From NCBI RefSeq assembly GCF_000718005.1, contig NZ_JODV01000012.1: a stretch of 64,000 nt of DNA; one strand, given 5' to 3'. How positions within the stretch are numbered: the stretch's first letter is position 1; each line of letters starts with the position of its first letter. Both the position numbers and the translations under genes were made by a program. The notes under the pieces are model-generated. The model was not told where the DNA came from. It did not search any database and saw only the letters and a program-made list of their open reading frames with translations. Origin of the DNA: Actinoalloteichus_B caeruleus. GTDB taxonomy: Bacteria; Actinomycetota; Actinomycetes; Mycobacteriales; Pseudonocardiaceae. Below, one piece after another: positions 51,959 to 62,600 of this stretch.

Positions 51959-54867
51959 GTGGGTACTGCCTCTCCAAGCCGTGGTGTGGACGGGTGGTCG
52001 GTGCGGGGGTCGGGGCCGCCGGACAGGCGGCCCTCGATCCTGGCCGCCGCCAGTTCGGTACGGGAGCGGCACCCCGTGCGGGAGAACAACCTGGTCAGCC
52101 GGCTCTCCACCGTCTTCTCGCTGACGCCGACGGTCACCGCGATCTGCCGGTTGGTCCGCCCGTCGCTCACGAGGTCGATGATGCGCAGCTCGAGGTCGGA
52201 GAAGTCGGGACGGCGGGCGCGGACCCGGACCGGCGACAGACCCATGCCCCGCATCAGTTCGACCAGGTGGCCCCGGCCGCCGTCGCCGTGCAGCCGCTCG
52301 CACACCTGGTGGAACTCCCGCAGCCACCGACGTTGGTCGGGCGCGGCGCCCGCCTTGATGAGCAGGGCCCGAGCCACCGACGGCTGGTCGCCCCGTGCCC
52401 GCGCCATCCGCAGGCCCTCGTCGAGGGCCGCCACGTCCCCCTCCACCAGGCCGCGCATCAGCAGCACCGACTGCCTGCTCCCGGGCGAGCCGACCTCGTC
52501 GTCGAGCCGTTCCAGCTCGGCGAGCCCGCGCCGGGCACCGTCCTCGTCGCCCTGGCGACTGGCCTGGTCCGTCAGCCGGGTGAGCAACGGGGCCAACGCC
52601 AGGTATCCAGCCCGCCGGTGGCGGTGGTAGTTCTGCCACCCGACGACGTCGGCGGCCACGGTGTCCCCGGTCCGGTGCAGCAGACCACACCGGACCCAGG
52701 CCAGGTAGTGGCCGCAGACCGTCGTGGCGGGGATCCGTTCCAGCCAGGCCCAGGCCCGGTCGAACTCGCCGCGTTCCGAGCACATCTCGGCGGCGAACAC
52801 GCGGACGAGGTGCAGGGGTGGGGTGTCCTCGCCGTCCGCGGCCGCCTCCAGGCTCCTCGCCAGTGACAGCGCGGCGTCCCACTCGCCTGACCAGTAGTGG
52901 GAGAGGAGCAGTTGGTAGCCGGGCAGCGGTCCGTCGACCGGCGGCGCGTACCGGTCGCCGAGGACCAGGCCGAAGGCCGTGGTGTAGTCGACGAGGAGGG
53001 CGGAGTCCCGCAGGTGGTCCCGGGTCGGCACGTCCTGACCGTCCGCTCCCCTGTCCTCCCGCAGGCGACCCCACGCCCATTCGAAGGAACGGCGGTCGCC
53101 GGCCAGCGCGGTGGTCAAGGCCATCGCCTCCAGGCCGGTGATGACGAGCTCCCCGGTCCCGTGGTCCCCGGCGAGTTCCCCGCTGGTGCGCAGGGCCCGC
53201 CGTTCGACCTCGACGGCGGCCTGGAGCCGTCCACGCAGCATCAGCGCGCAGGACCGGGCGATGCGCGGCCCCCAGGACGTGTCACCCCACACCTCCTCCA
53301 GGAGGGACAACACCTCGTCCACGTCGTCGACGCGCTGCTGCTGCATGGCGGCGAAGAGCCACCGGATCGAGATGTCGAACAGGTCGTCGGCCCCGCCGGA
53401 GGCGCCCGGCCGCGCCACCCGGTCGCCGCTCCCGGTGCTGGCCCCCACCAGGCCGCGCAGCAGGGGCAGCGCGGCCCGGGTGGTGGAGGACACGGCGTCG
53501 TAGTGCCCCAGTCCGAACTGGAGGCGGGTCACCCACCGGAAGACGTGCCACCACCGGGGGTCGGTGGCGGTGAGCCGGCGCAGGGCGGCCGCGTACCACG
53601 TCATCGCCGACAGCGGTTGGCTGTTCCGCCGGGAGTCGGCCTCGGTCACCAGCAGGTCGGCCGCGTCGGGCCACGGTAGCGCCGGGCCGGCCGCGGCGAC
53701 GTGGTCCGCCAGTCGCGCCCGGTCGACGGCGATGCCACGGCGGGACCGGCGGCGGAGGACCTCCGCGAAGGACCGGTGCCGTTCGCGGGCGGCCTCGGGT
53801 CCGCCGCGCCAGCGCAGCGTCGCCGCGAGCGCCGGCACGGGGAAGGCCAGCCGTCCCGCCGCGTCCAACCGGAGCACACCGTCGCCGACGAGACGGTCCA
53901 GCGCGTGCCCGGCCGAGTCGAGGTCCGTACCGATGACCTCGCTGATCACCGGCAGGTCGTCCACCCGGAGTCCGGGAACGGTGGCCGCGGTGGCGGCCAG
54001 CGCCTCGGCGTCCGCGCCGGCGGCGCGGACGCGGGTGGTCAGTTCGTGGTCCTCGTCGAGGCGGATGGTCTCCTCGGGCCGCACCAGGCAGAGGTGGTCG
54101 TCGATCATCCGCAGTCGCCCACCCTCGGCGAGGGAACGGACGGTGGTCAGCACGGTCCCCGGGTTGCCGTAGAGCCCGCCCAGCGCGGTGCGCAGCGCAC
54201 CCTCCAGGCCGGGGTCGACGGCGACCTGGTCCACGGGCAGCGCGCGGGCCAGCAGTTGGTGGGCGTCCTCCCCGTCCAGCGGCTCGACGTCGAGGATGTC
54301 GTCGGCGGTGGCCACGAGCTGGTGGAGGAAGGAACATCCGGCGCTTCGGAGGCCGGTGGTGACGACGACGGCGCACCCGGCGGCCCTGGCGTTCTGGAGG
54401 AGGAGGGCGAAGGCGGGCCTGGTGACGGAACTCACCCGGTGCGCGTCGTCGACCACCAGCACGGTCCGCTGGATCGCGACGAGTCGGCTCAGCGCGACAC
54501 TGATCGTGTGGACCAGCGCCAACAGCTGGGGCTCCGTCGAATGGCGGAGTCGGTCCCGCATCCGCGCGGCCGCCGCTACCCGCTCCGCGAACTCGGGGTC
54601 TGTGACATGATCCAGCTGGTCACGTAGGGATTCGATCACGAGGTCCAAGGTGAGCGGCTGGCTGGGCTGGGCTGTGTCGACCGTGAGCACACGTGCCCCC
54701 TGTCTCGTCCACACCCGACGGGCGGTCTCGACGAGGGTGGTCTTCCCGGCGCCGGTGTCGCCACGGAGCAGCAGCGACGAACCGAAGTTCTCGGCGGTGT
54801 CCACCAGCGCGGTGAGGACCTGGAGGTGGTGCCTTCTTCCGATCACGGTCGCGACTCTCCGACCCAT
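51955..54867 (-). CDS. Large LuxR-family (LAL) transcriptional regulator with AAA ATPase
   Basis: A 970-residue LAL regulator. I choose ATG 54867 (MGRRVATVIGRRHHLQVL), where the conserved ATPase begins; the frame extends 25 codons further. Walker A is RGDTGAGKTTLVE near residue 40 and Walker B TVLVVDDAHRVS. A long helical middle follows, and a C-terminal LuxR helix-turn-helix (LELRIIDLVSDGRTNRQIAV, VSEKTVESRLTRLF). The stop overlaps the beta-helix/AAA gene start, coupling a regulator to its presumed partner. It is divergent from another LAL of the same build. Such regulators usually act as pathway-specific activators. Confidence 0.9.
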   Translation of the reverse strand: MGRRVATVIGRRHHLQVLTALVDTAENFGSSLLLRGDTGAGKTTLVETARRVWTRQGARVLTVDTAQPSQPLTLDLVIESLRDQLDHVTDPEFAERVAAAARMRDRLRHSTEPQLLALVHTISVALSRLVAIQRTVLVVDDAHRVSSVTRPAFALLLQNARAAGCAVVVTTGLRSAGCSFLHQLVATADDILDVEPLDGEDAHQLLARALPVDQVAVDPGLEGALRTALGGLYGNPGTVLTTVRSLAEGGRLRMIDDHLCLVRPEETIRLDEDHELTTRVRAAGADAEALAATAATVPGLRVDDLPVISEVIGTDLDSAGHALDRLVGDGVLRLDAAGRLAFPVPALAATLRWRGGPEAARERHRSFAEVLRRRSRRGIAVDRARLADHVAAAGPALPWPDAADLLVTEADSRRNSQPLSAMTWYAAALRRLTATDPRWWHVFRWVTRLQFGLGHYDAVSSTTRAALPLLRGLVGASTGSGDRVARPGASGGADDLFDISIRWLFAAMQQQRVDDVDEVLSLLEEVWGDTSWGPRIARSCALMLRGRLQAAVEVERRALRTSGELAGDHGTGELVITGLEAMALTTALAGDRRSFEWAWGRLREDRGADGQDVPTRDHLRDSALLVDYTTAFGLVLGDRYAPPVDGPLPGYQLLLSHYWSGEWDAALSLARSLEAAADGEDTPPLHLVRVFAAEMCSERGEFDRAWAWLERIPATTVCGHYLAWVRCGLLHRTGDTVAADVVGWQNYHRHRRAGYLALAPLLTRLTDQASRQGDEDGARRGLAELERLDDEVGSPGSRQSVLLMRGLVEGDVAALDEGLRMARARGDQPSVARALLIKAGAAPDQRRWLREFHQVCERLHGDGGRGHLVELMRGMGLSPVRVRARRPDFSDLELRIIDLVSDGRTNRQIAVTVGVSEKTVESRLTRLFSRTGCRSRTELAAARIEGRLSGGPDPRTDHPSTPRLGEAVPT

Positions 54868-55152
54868 AAGCCTTCTCTCACCAATCACCTCGATCGTCTC
54901 CGGTGATGGGCTTCGCGCGGGCTGCCGGGCCAACGCGGCCATCTACCACCACCCGTTCCTAGCGCACCATTCCTCCTTCAGGGGATGGGGGGCTCCCCTC
55001 GCCCCTAATTCGAGGGATCTCCTCCGCATGTCCGTTTTCGTCGTCCGGCGGACGGCCGAACGGCCGTCCCCCTCCGTCCGGAGCGCACCGTGGCGCTTCC
55101 CGCTGTCGTGTCACCGCAGGGCGACGCGCTCGACCGCCAGGAAAGGCACCCG

Positions 55153-57987
55153 GTGAACCACGCGCCACTCGTGCACGGATCCACCTCCGCGCGTCCCGCA
55201 CCTCCGCCGCTGGTCGGCAGGAACGAGGTGATCGACCGCCTCGCCGCGGAGTGCGCCCGCGCCGACGGCCCCCCGTTCGCGCGGGTGCTCGGCGAGGCCG
55301 GTGCCGGCCGGACCTCGCTGCTGCGCGCCCTGCGGGGGCGGTTGCGCGCGGCTGGCATCCGCACCCTCTCCCTGTCGGCCAGCCAGGACGACGGGGGAAC
55401 CCGGTACAGCGCCGTCTACCGTCTCCTCACCTGCCTGCCGTCGGTCCCGGAGCCGCCCACCGGGCCGGCCGGGCCCACCTCCGCACGGGAGGTGCTGCTC
55501 GACCTGGTGGCCCGGGTCAGCGCCGTACCCCCGGACCAGCGGGCACCCGAGACGGACGCGCGGTTGGCCGCGGCGCTGGCCCAGGTCCTGCGCGCGCACG
55601 CCCCGCTGGTGATCCTCGTCGACGACGCGCACTGGCTGGACGGCGACAGCGGACGCGTGGTGGAACCGTTGGCGAGGAGACTGCTGGGCACCGGGTGCGG
55701 CATCGTCCTCTCCGCGCGCGTCGACGGTGCGCCGGACCCGGTCGGCCCGTTCGGGGGGCAGGAGGCCGAGGTCGTCGCCCGCATGACCGACGACGGGCTG
55801 CTCTCGTCCACCGTGCTGCGTCCGCTGACCCGCGACCAGGACCACCGGCTGCTCACCGAGTGGCTCCAGGCACGACCGGACCCGGTGCTCACGCGGGAAC
55901 TCCGTTCGCTGTCCCGGGGGAACCCCGCCGCCCTCCGGTGGGCCGTGCGGGGGCTCTCCGAGTCGGGTGCGTTGCGGGTCGTCGACCGCCACGCCTACCT
56001 GGTGCCCCAGTTCGAACCGCCCCGGTTCACCACGAGGAGCCCGCTGCTCGCGCCGATCCGTGAGGCCGGCCCCCTGGCCAGGTCGGTGGCCGAGGCGCTG
56101 GCGGTCCTGGCTCCCCTGGGAGTCGGCGTCGAGACGATGCTCACCGAGGCGTTGGCCCAGCCGGCTCCGACGGTGCGGGGGGCGCTCGACCTGCTGCGGC
56201 GACGCAGGGTGCTGGTGGCGGGCCGGCGTGGCTGGCGCTTCCGGCTGCCGGCGGTCCGGGAGGCGTTGCGGGCCGGCCTGGGCCCGTACCAGCGCCGTCG
56301 GCTGTCCGCCCTCGCCGTCGCCCGGGTGTGGGAGGGAGGCCCGACCGCCCTTGACCAGGACGCCGTGGCGGACCTGCTGGTCGAGGCGGGGGGCCTCGTC
56401 GACCCGGAACGGGCCGCCGCGGAGTTGACCGACCGGGGCGGCGCCACCCTGTTCACCCACGGCCTGCGGTCCGCGCGGTGGCTCCGGGCCGCGGCGGAAC
56501 TGATCACCGACCCGACCCGGCGCGCGATGACCCTCGTGGGGCACTGCGCCGCCTGCGCCATCAACGAACGTCCCACCGACGCCGCGGACAGCGCGGAGGA
56601 GCTGATCAGCCGGCACGCCCCCTACGTCCCGGAGTCCGCTCGGCAGGAACTCGGCGTCATCTACGTGACCTGCCAGTGGGCGACGGGGAACACCGGGCCG
56701 TTGCGCGGGATCGCCGACGGCGAACGGACCGTGCTGCCCGGGGGCCCTGGGCAGCACGCGGTGTCCAGGGCGGCGGCGCTCTTCCAGTTGCAGCGGTACG
56801 GCGAGGGACGGGCCCTGCTGGCGGCGACCAGGGACAGCTGGTCCCGGGAGCCCGCCTCCGCCGACTTCGCGCACATCCTGGGAGCGGGGGCGGCGATCTG
56901 GCAGGGCGATCCGGCGGAGTTCCGGGAGTTCCTCGCCGACTCCTCCCGTTGGCGCGGCCAGGACGTGCCGCAGCTGCGCTTCGAACGGCTGCGCTACCAG
57001 GTCAGCATGCTCCTGGCGATGGGGGAACTGACCCGGACCCTGGAACTGCTGTCGGCGGAGGGCATCCGGGTGGACCAGCTGCTGACGACCGACCAGTTCA
57101 TGATCCACCAGATGCGCGGCGACTGGGTCGCCGCGATGGACGTCGCACGCCGCAGCATGGCGGCCGGGAACACGGTGGCCAGGCCCCCGGGGCCAACAAT
57201 CATGTACCGGGACGCGGTGAAGATCCTCGCCGCTCGGGGTCGGCTGGCCAGGGCGAACGAACTCGCCGAGACGGCGCGGTCCCAACCCGTGCAGGCCGAC
57301 TACCTGCTGGACCTGGCCCAGGCTCGCATCCGCCGTCTGCTGGGCGATGGCGATGGCGCGATCCTCGCGCTGCGCAGGGGCCTGGACCGGGCGGCGGCCG
57401 CCGGGTTCGTCCTCGGCACCGACGAACTCTGGGCGGAACTGGCGGAGATCGCCGCGGCCGAGGGCCGGGTCGAGGAGGCCACCGGCCACCTCGCGGCGAT
57501 CACCTCGGTCGCGCGCCGGATGGGGACCGGGCGCACCGAACTCCTGTCGCTGCGCAGCCAGGCGCTGGTCCACCGCGACCGGGACGCGGCGGCGGCGGCG
57601 GTCGAGCTGGCCCGGGAACGCGCGCAGCCCTCGGAGATCGCGGGCACGGCACTGCTGGCGTCGTCGTTGGGGTACCGGCCCGACGAGCTGTTACCCGAGG
57701 CCTACCAGCTGTTCGGTGACCTCGACGCCCTGCTGTGGCGGGCCAGGACCCGGAACCTGATGCGGGCGCACAACCTCCCGGTCCCGGGACGCACCGCGAC
57801 GACCGCCGAGAACGAACTGCTGCTGGCGGTGCTGGTGACCGAGGGGCTCAGCAACCGGGAGCTGGCGACGGCTCTCCAGACCAGCGAGAAGAGCGTCGAA
57901 GGGCGGCTGACCCGCCTGTTCGCCAAAGGGGGCTACGGGTCCAGGGTGGACCTCGCGGCGGCCATGCTGACCGGCGAGTACCCGTGA
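55153..57987 (+). CDS. Large LuxR-family (LAL) transcriptional regulator, divergent paralogue
   Basis: A 944-residue LAL protein started at GTG 55153 (VNHAPLVHGSTSARPAPPPL) after AGGAAAGG; GTG 55090 is also in frame. The ATPase domain begins LVGRNEVIDRLAAE. The Walker A motif reads GEAGAGRTSLL, with arginine in place of the catalytic lysine, so ATP binding or hydrolysis may be impaired. Walker B is LVILVDDAHWLDGD. The C-terminal helix-turn-helix (LSNRELATALQTSEKSVEGR, then LTRLFAKGGYGSRVDLAAA) is close in pattern to that of the neighbour, suggesting duplication. It shares a 285-base divergent region with the other LAL gene. Confidence 0.9.
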   Translation: MNHAPLVHGSTSARPAPPPLVGRNEVIDRLAAECARADGPPFARVLGEAGAGRTSLLRALRGRLRAAGIRTLSLSASQDDGGTRYSAVYRLLTCLPSVPEPPTGPAGPTSAREVLLDLVARVSAVPPDQRAPETDARLAAALAQVLRAHAPLVILVDDAHWLDGDSGRVVEPLARRLLGTGCGIVLSARVDGAPDPVGPFGGQEAEVVARMTDDGLLSSTVLRPLTRDQDHRLLTEWLQARPDPVLTRELRSLSRGNPAALRWAVRGLSESGALRVVDRHAYLVPQFEPPRFTTRSPLLAPIREAGPLARSVAEALAVLAPLGVGVETMLTEALAQPAPTVRGALDLLRRRRVLVAGRRGWRFRLPAVREALRAGLGPYQRRRLSALAVARVWEGGPTALDQDAVADLLVEAGGLVDPERAAAELTDRGGATLFTHGLRSARWLRAAAELITDPTRRAMTLVGHCAACAINERPTDAADSAEELISRHAPYVPESARQELGVIYVTCQWATGNTGPLRGIADGERTVLPGGPGQHAVSRAAALFQLQRYGEGRALLAATRDSWSREPASADFAHILGAGAAIWQGDPAEFREFLADSSRWRGQDVPQLRFERLRYQVSMLLAMGELTRTLELLSAEGIRVDQLLTTDQFMIHQMRGDWVAAMDVARRSMAAGNTVARPPGPTIMYRDAVKILAARGRLARANELAETARSQPVQADYLLDLAQARIRRLLGDGDGAILALRRGLDRAAAAGFVLGTDELWAELAEIAAAEGRVEEATGHLAAITSVARRMGTGRTELLSLRSQALVHRDRDAAAAAVELARERAQPSEIAGTALLASSLGYRPDELLPEAYQLFGDLDALLWRARTRNLMRAHNLPVPGRTATTAENELLLAVLVTEGLSNRELATALQTSEKSVEGRLTRLFAKGGYGSRVDLAAAMLTGEYP

Positions 57988-58396
57988 GGGTGGCCGGACG
58001 TCCCGTCGCCGCCGGGTGGCGGGCCCGGCCGCTCGGTCTCCGTCACACCGCCCCGGGTGCGTTCGGTGACGGCCGGGCCGTCGCGGCACGTGGGCGAGCG
58101 TCGCGGCGGCTCCACCGACGGACACCTGGGGCCGGGAAGCCCGGTTCCGGTCGCTGCCCGGTGGTACGGGGAAGGCGAACGCCGTGGCGCGTGCTGCCAC
58201 CAGCCGCGCCAGCCGTCGACGGTCCACCCGGGATGCCGCCGTCCCGTGGCTCCTGCTCGCCGGGCATCCCCGTCGGGACGGCCCCGGGACCCGGGTGGAG
58301 GCGAACGCCTCCCACCCCGCACCGGGCCGATCCACATCCTCCCGGTGGTCCGCCTCGGGGCGCGGCACCCCACCCGGGCGGCGCTGCCCCGTCGGT
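57988..58396. other. Intergenic region between convergent genes
   Basis: These 409 bases have no supportable gene. A short hairpin (CCGCC 58009-58013, GGCGG 58018-58022, four-base loop) 21 bases after the LAL stop may act as terminator. Open frames here lack start signals and codon bias. Confidence 0.45.
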
Positions 58397-59377
58397 CTAC
58401 CCCGCCGCCGGGGTGACGCCCTCCTGCTGGGCGTCCAGCACGAGGGCGACGGTGGCCAACCACTCACGGCGGGACGGCACGAGGGGCCGGGTCTCGGCGG
58501 CCCTGACGTGCGCGCTGAGCTCGGTGGGGATCGGCACGCCGTACCGGTCGAGGTAGTAGCCCAGGGCCGCCGGCCACACCCAGATCCCGTCGGTCAGCAG
58601 GCCGCCGGGCACGACCCGGCCGGCCGAGTCGTCGAGCAGGTCGTAGCCGGGCAGGGCGCTCTCCACCAGGGGGTGACCACCGGCGAGGTAGCCCAGTTCC
58701 TCGTCCCGGTCGCCGGTGTCGACGGCGTTGGCCGGGTCGAACAGGCGAACCCGATCCTCGTCCAGTTCCGCCAGCCTCGGGACCGGTGGTGGCTGCGAGG
58801 CGAACACCTCACGTCCGCTGATCAGGGCCAGTGTCTGGTAGTCGGGAAGGCTGGTCTCCGGTGAGAACACCTCAACGGCCGGGCTGACCAGGCCGATCTC
58901 GACCAACGCGTCACCGAGCCTGCTGGCCAGCTCCGCGGCGCCCTCCATGGTGGCCGTGGTCTCCACGAGGTGCACGAGACGTGGTGGGATACCGGGCACC
59001 TCGATGGTGCCGACCCGCCACACCTGCCAGGCGGTGTGCTCTCCCGGCGTCGCGGAGAGGACCTCGGTGACGACGGCCGACGCGGCCACCGGGACCAGGA
59101 CGTCGCGGGCGCGCTCGTCGACGAACTCCCAGGCCGGCGTGTCCCCCGACTCGTCGTCGCGGAGCAGGGACAGCAGCGGCGTGGTCGCACCCCCGGCGCT
59201 CGCCAACACCTCGCGCAACCCGAGGGGGACGTCGATCCCGTGGTCGGCGAGGCTCATCACCACCGCCCGCCCGGCCAGCTCCCAGTGGCCGGCGGCCAGC
59301 CAACGCCTGCTCTGCCAGAGGACGTCCTCCGGCAGCAGGGGCGCCAACCTCAACAGCGCCTCATGGGGGGACAGCAT
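58397..59377 (-). CDS. Hypothetical protein, candidate immunity protein
   Basis: A 326-residue soluble protein starting at ATG 59377 with AAGGAG upstream. It has no signal peptide or membrane helix. Acidic and Trp/Tyr-containing motifs such as LTDGIWVWPAALGYYLDRYG followed by VPIPTELSAHV near the C-terminus, and GHPLVESALPGYDLLDD, resemble the charged motif layout of proteins seen beside actinobacterial polymorphic toxins. It lies 273 bases downstream of the giant toxin-like gene, on the same strand, where an immunity gene is expected. I do not recognise a named family, so the function is inference from position. Confidence 0.6.
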   Translation of the reverse strand: MLSPHEALLRLAPLLPEDVLWQSRRWLAAGHWELAGRAVVMSLADHGIDVPLGLREVLASAGGATTPLLSLLRDDESGDTPAWEFVDERARDVLVPVAASAVVTEVLSATPGEHTAWQVWRVGTIEVPGIPPRLVHLVETTATMEGAAELASRLGDALVEIGLVSPAVEVFSPETSLPDYQTLALISGREVFASQPPPVPRLAELDEDRVRLFDPANAVDTGDRDEELGYLAGGHPLVESALPGYDLLDDSAGRVVPGGLLTDGIWVWPAALGYYLDRYGVPIPTELSAHVRAAETRPLVPSRREWLATVALVLDAQQEGVTPAAG

Positions 59378-59650
59378 GCGCTTCTCCTTCCGTCAGGTGG
59401 TCGTGCTCGGCCTGGTCGGTCCGGACCGGCCACGGCCGCCACGCCGCCGTCCGCCCCACCCCGCCGAGTGGTGTGCGCCCTGCTCCGCACGAGTGCGTCT
59501 CACGCCCGGAGCCCGGGATCGGGCTGCTCACGCGCGGTGCGAGCGGAGCGCCCTCCGCGAACCCGTCCTGATTCCGGCCACCGGGAGTCGCCTGGTCTGG
59601 GCGACCGCTCGTCGTCCCGGGCACGCGCGCGTCCACCGTTCGCACCGCGC

Positions 59651-62600
59651 TCACGCGCTCCTCGGTGGTGCGAGCACGAAAGCCGTGTTCTCCACGAAGC
59701 GGCGCGTCAGCCCTTCGATCGACAACCGCTCCACCCGTCCGGTGTTGGGCTCGTAGAAGAAGCCCTCCGTCGGTGAGATCATCATCACGGCGGTCGCATG
59801 GCTCCCGGTTGCCAGCCAGATCCGGTCCCCGGCGCCGAGTTCACCCGCCTGGAGCAGGTTCACCAGTTCCTCGGAGGTCGGTCGCCGAGCGCCCTCGGGG
59901 TCGAGCTGGTCATGGACCCACTCGACCTGGGCGGCTTGGCCGTCGGCCGCCCCGTTCCACGCGATCAGCGTGTTCACCGCGCTGTTGCGTTCGGTCTCGT
60001 CGAGGTCCGCGAACCGCTGGTTCGGCGCGGGCTCCGGCGTGGGGGTGTTCAGCCACCGGGTCGCGAGGACCGCGCAGAACTGTTCGATGCGGACGAAGCT
60101 GTCGATGTCCTCGGGCGGTCTGCCCACCCAGTACCACAAGTTGCTCCCCTGGTTCCCGTCGTCCTGGCTGAGGTCGGCGTAGAGCGCCGGGTTGGCGGGG
60201 AGGACGTCGTCGTCGTCGAAGACGACGACCGGCTCAGCCGGGGTGCCGGTCTCCGCCGCACCGGCGACCGGGGTCTGCTGTGCGACCGGCGACGCGGGCG
60301 GCGGTGTGCTGGTCGGCGTCACCGCCGGCTCGGTCGCGACGGCCTGGGCAGCGGCGGCGCTGCTCACGACCAAGGGCGCCGGCGGCTGCTGGCCGGCGGT
60401 CGACGCCGGTTGGCCCGCCGCCGGGGCCACCTGGGCCGCCGGCTCCGGGTTCAGGAAGGCCGCGAGGTCCTCCACCACGGTCAGCGGCGGCGGGGGCGCG
60501 GTAGACGTCTGCTGGACGCCGGCGGGCACCTCCGGCTGGGCGGTTGCTGTCGTCTGCTGACCGGTCGTCTCCGCCTGGACAGCCCCCGCCGGTTGCTCGG
60601 CTGGTGGGGTGGTCTCCTCCGGCCGCGCGGTCGCCTCAGCCGGCTCCGGCTGGACCGCCGCCTCTGGCCGCACGGTCGTCGTGGTCGTCGCCTCCGGCTG
60701 GAGCGTCGCCTCCGAATCAGGGGCAGGGGCGAGCGGCTCGACATCCGGCGCCACCGACGTGACGGCCGTGGCCTCCGGGTCAGCGGCTGGGGATGCTGGC
60801 TCGACAACTGGTGCCTTCTGCTCCGTCGGTGCCGTCAGCTCGACGACCGTCCCCTCCGACTGCGCACTTCCTTGCTGCTCGACAACCGGTGGCTTCCGCA
60901 CCACGGGCGCCTGCTGCTCCACCGGCGCCGTCACCTCGACAGCAGGGTCCTCCGACCGCGAGGTCTCCTGCTCATCGGCGGGAGAAGCGTTCGACTCGAC
61001 CGCCGGTGAACCCTCCGGCTCAACCTCACGGCCCTCCGGCTCCACGCCCGGCGCCCGCCGCTCAGTCGCGGGCCCCTCCGGCTCCACGCCCGGCTGCTCC
61101 CGTTGCTCCGGCACGGTCCCCTCGACGGCAGCGTCCTCCGGCTCCACGACCGGCGCCTCGGGCTCGGCCACCGGTGACCGCTGCTCCACGGCCGGCGGCC
61201 CCTCCGGCTCGACCACCGGAGTGCTCTGCTCCACGACCGGCGGCCCCTCCGGCTCGACCACCGGAGTGCTCTGCTCCACGACCGGGGCCTGCTGCTCGAC
61301 GGACGGGGACTCCTGCTCGCCAGGGGACGACTTCTGCTCGCCAGAGGCCTCCTGCTCGACCGGAGCCTCCTGCTCGACCGGAGCCTTCTGCTCGACCGCG
61401 GCCTCCTGCTCGACCGGAGCCTTCTGCTCGACCGCGGCCTCCTGCTCGACCGGAGCCTTCTGCTCGACCGCGGCCTCCTGCTCAGCCGGCTTCTTCTGCT
61501 CGACGGCCGGCTTCTTCTCGGTCGGCAGGCCGAGTTCCTTGGCTTCGGCCTCGTTCAGCTCGAAGTACAGCCCCTCGCGGCCACGCACCGTCGTGGTCGT
61601 GGTGATGTCCAGCGGGCTGAGGAGAACACGCTCCAGGGGCCAGGGGAAGATGTTGCGCCGCTTGTGGAAGCTGTTGACGATGTCGTAGTAGACGTCCGCG
61701 CGGTAGCGGTACAGCGTGACGTTCTCGTGAGTGCTCTTCTCCCCCGAGGTGTTCTCGCTCTTCTCGCTGTACGAACTGCCCTCCCGCCGGGTCAGGCCGG
61801 GTGTGCCCCCACCGGTACCACCGGCCGGGTTGCTCGGGTTGGTGCCCATCGCACCGGCGTTCGGTCCCTTGACCTTGCCTTGTGTGTGGCTGATCGAGGT
61901 CGAGTGCCCGCTGGTCGACGAGATCTCGCGCTTGATGGTGCGGGACCCGTCGAACTCGACCTCGTACACCTTCGGCTTGATCTCGGTGGTGTGCTTCGCG
62001 GTCCGATAGCGGTTGCGGTTGACGACCTCGTGCGAGTAGGGCATCCCCTCCCCGAGGATGCGCGGGAGGTGCACGGACAGCTGCCGCTCGGAGGCCAGGT
62101 CCCGGATCTCCCGACGCTCCTCCGTGGCGTCCCCGTAGAGGCGCTCGGCGCGGTGTGACGGGTCACCGCCCTTGTTCGGTGCTCGAACGGCGGAGTCGAC
62201 CACGTGGTCGGCGAGCCCGTCGGTGGCGATCCCGCGCACGCGGAGGGTAGTCGCCTTGCTGAGTACGTCGGTGTAGTCCTTCCCGGTGGGTTTCTCGTCC
62301 TTGCCGAGCGCCTCCAGTTTCGGCATCCGCTCCCGGCCGGCGGGGGCACCGGTCGAGGGGGACCTGTCCTGCCGCTCCGAGTTCGACGTCGCCTGGTCGG
62401 ACGTCGACTTCGGTGCTGCCGTCGAGGACGAGGCAGCGACGTTCGACCTGCCCTCGTTCGACTTGCCCTCCGGTTGCTTCCCCTCGGACTTCGACTGCCC
62501 GTCGCCGCGCGTGGAGCCGCTCGTGTCCCCGTCGGTCCGTTCCACGGGCAGCGTGTCGTCGTGCGGGACCAGCAGGTCGACCTTCCCGGGAACCGTTCTC

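Noticed and set aside
49625..52630. A 1001-codon open frame on the plus strand opposite the beta-helix/AAA and LAL genes
   Set aside because: Composition is Gly/Ala/Asp/Val-rich without domains; it mirrors two convincing minus-strand genes.
60609..61688. Ser/Thr/Gly-rich plus-strand frame opposite the toxin linker
   Set aside because: Direct complement of the Pro/Glu/Val/Gln repeats; no start signal or domain.
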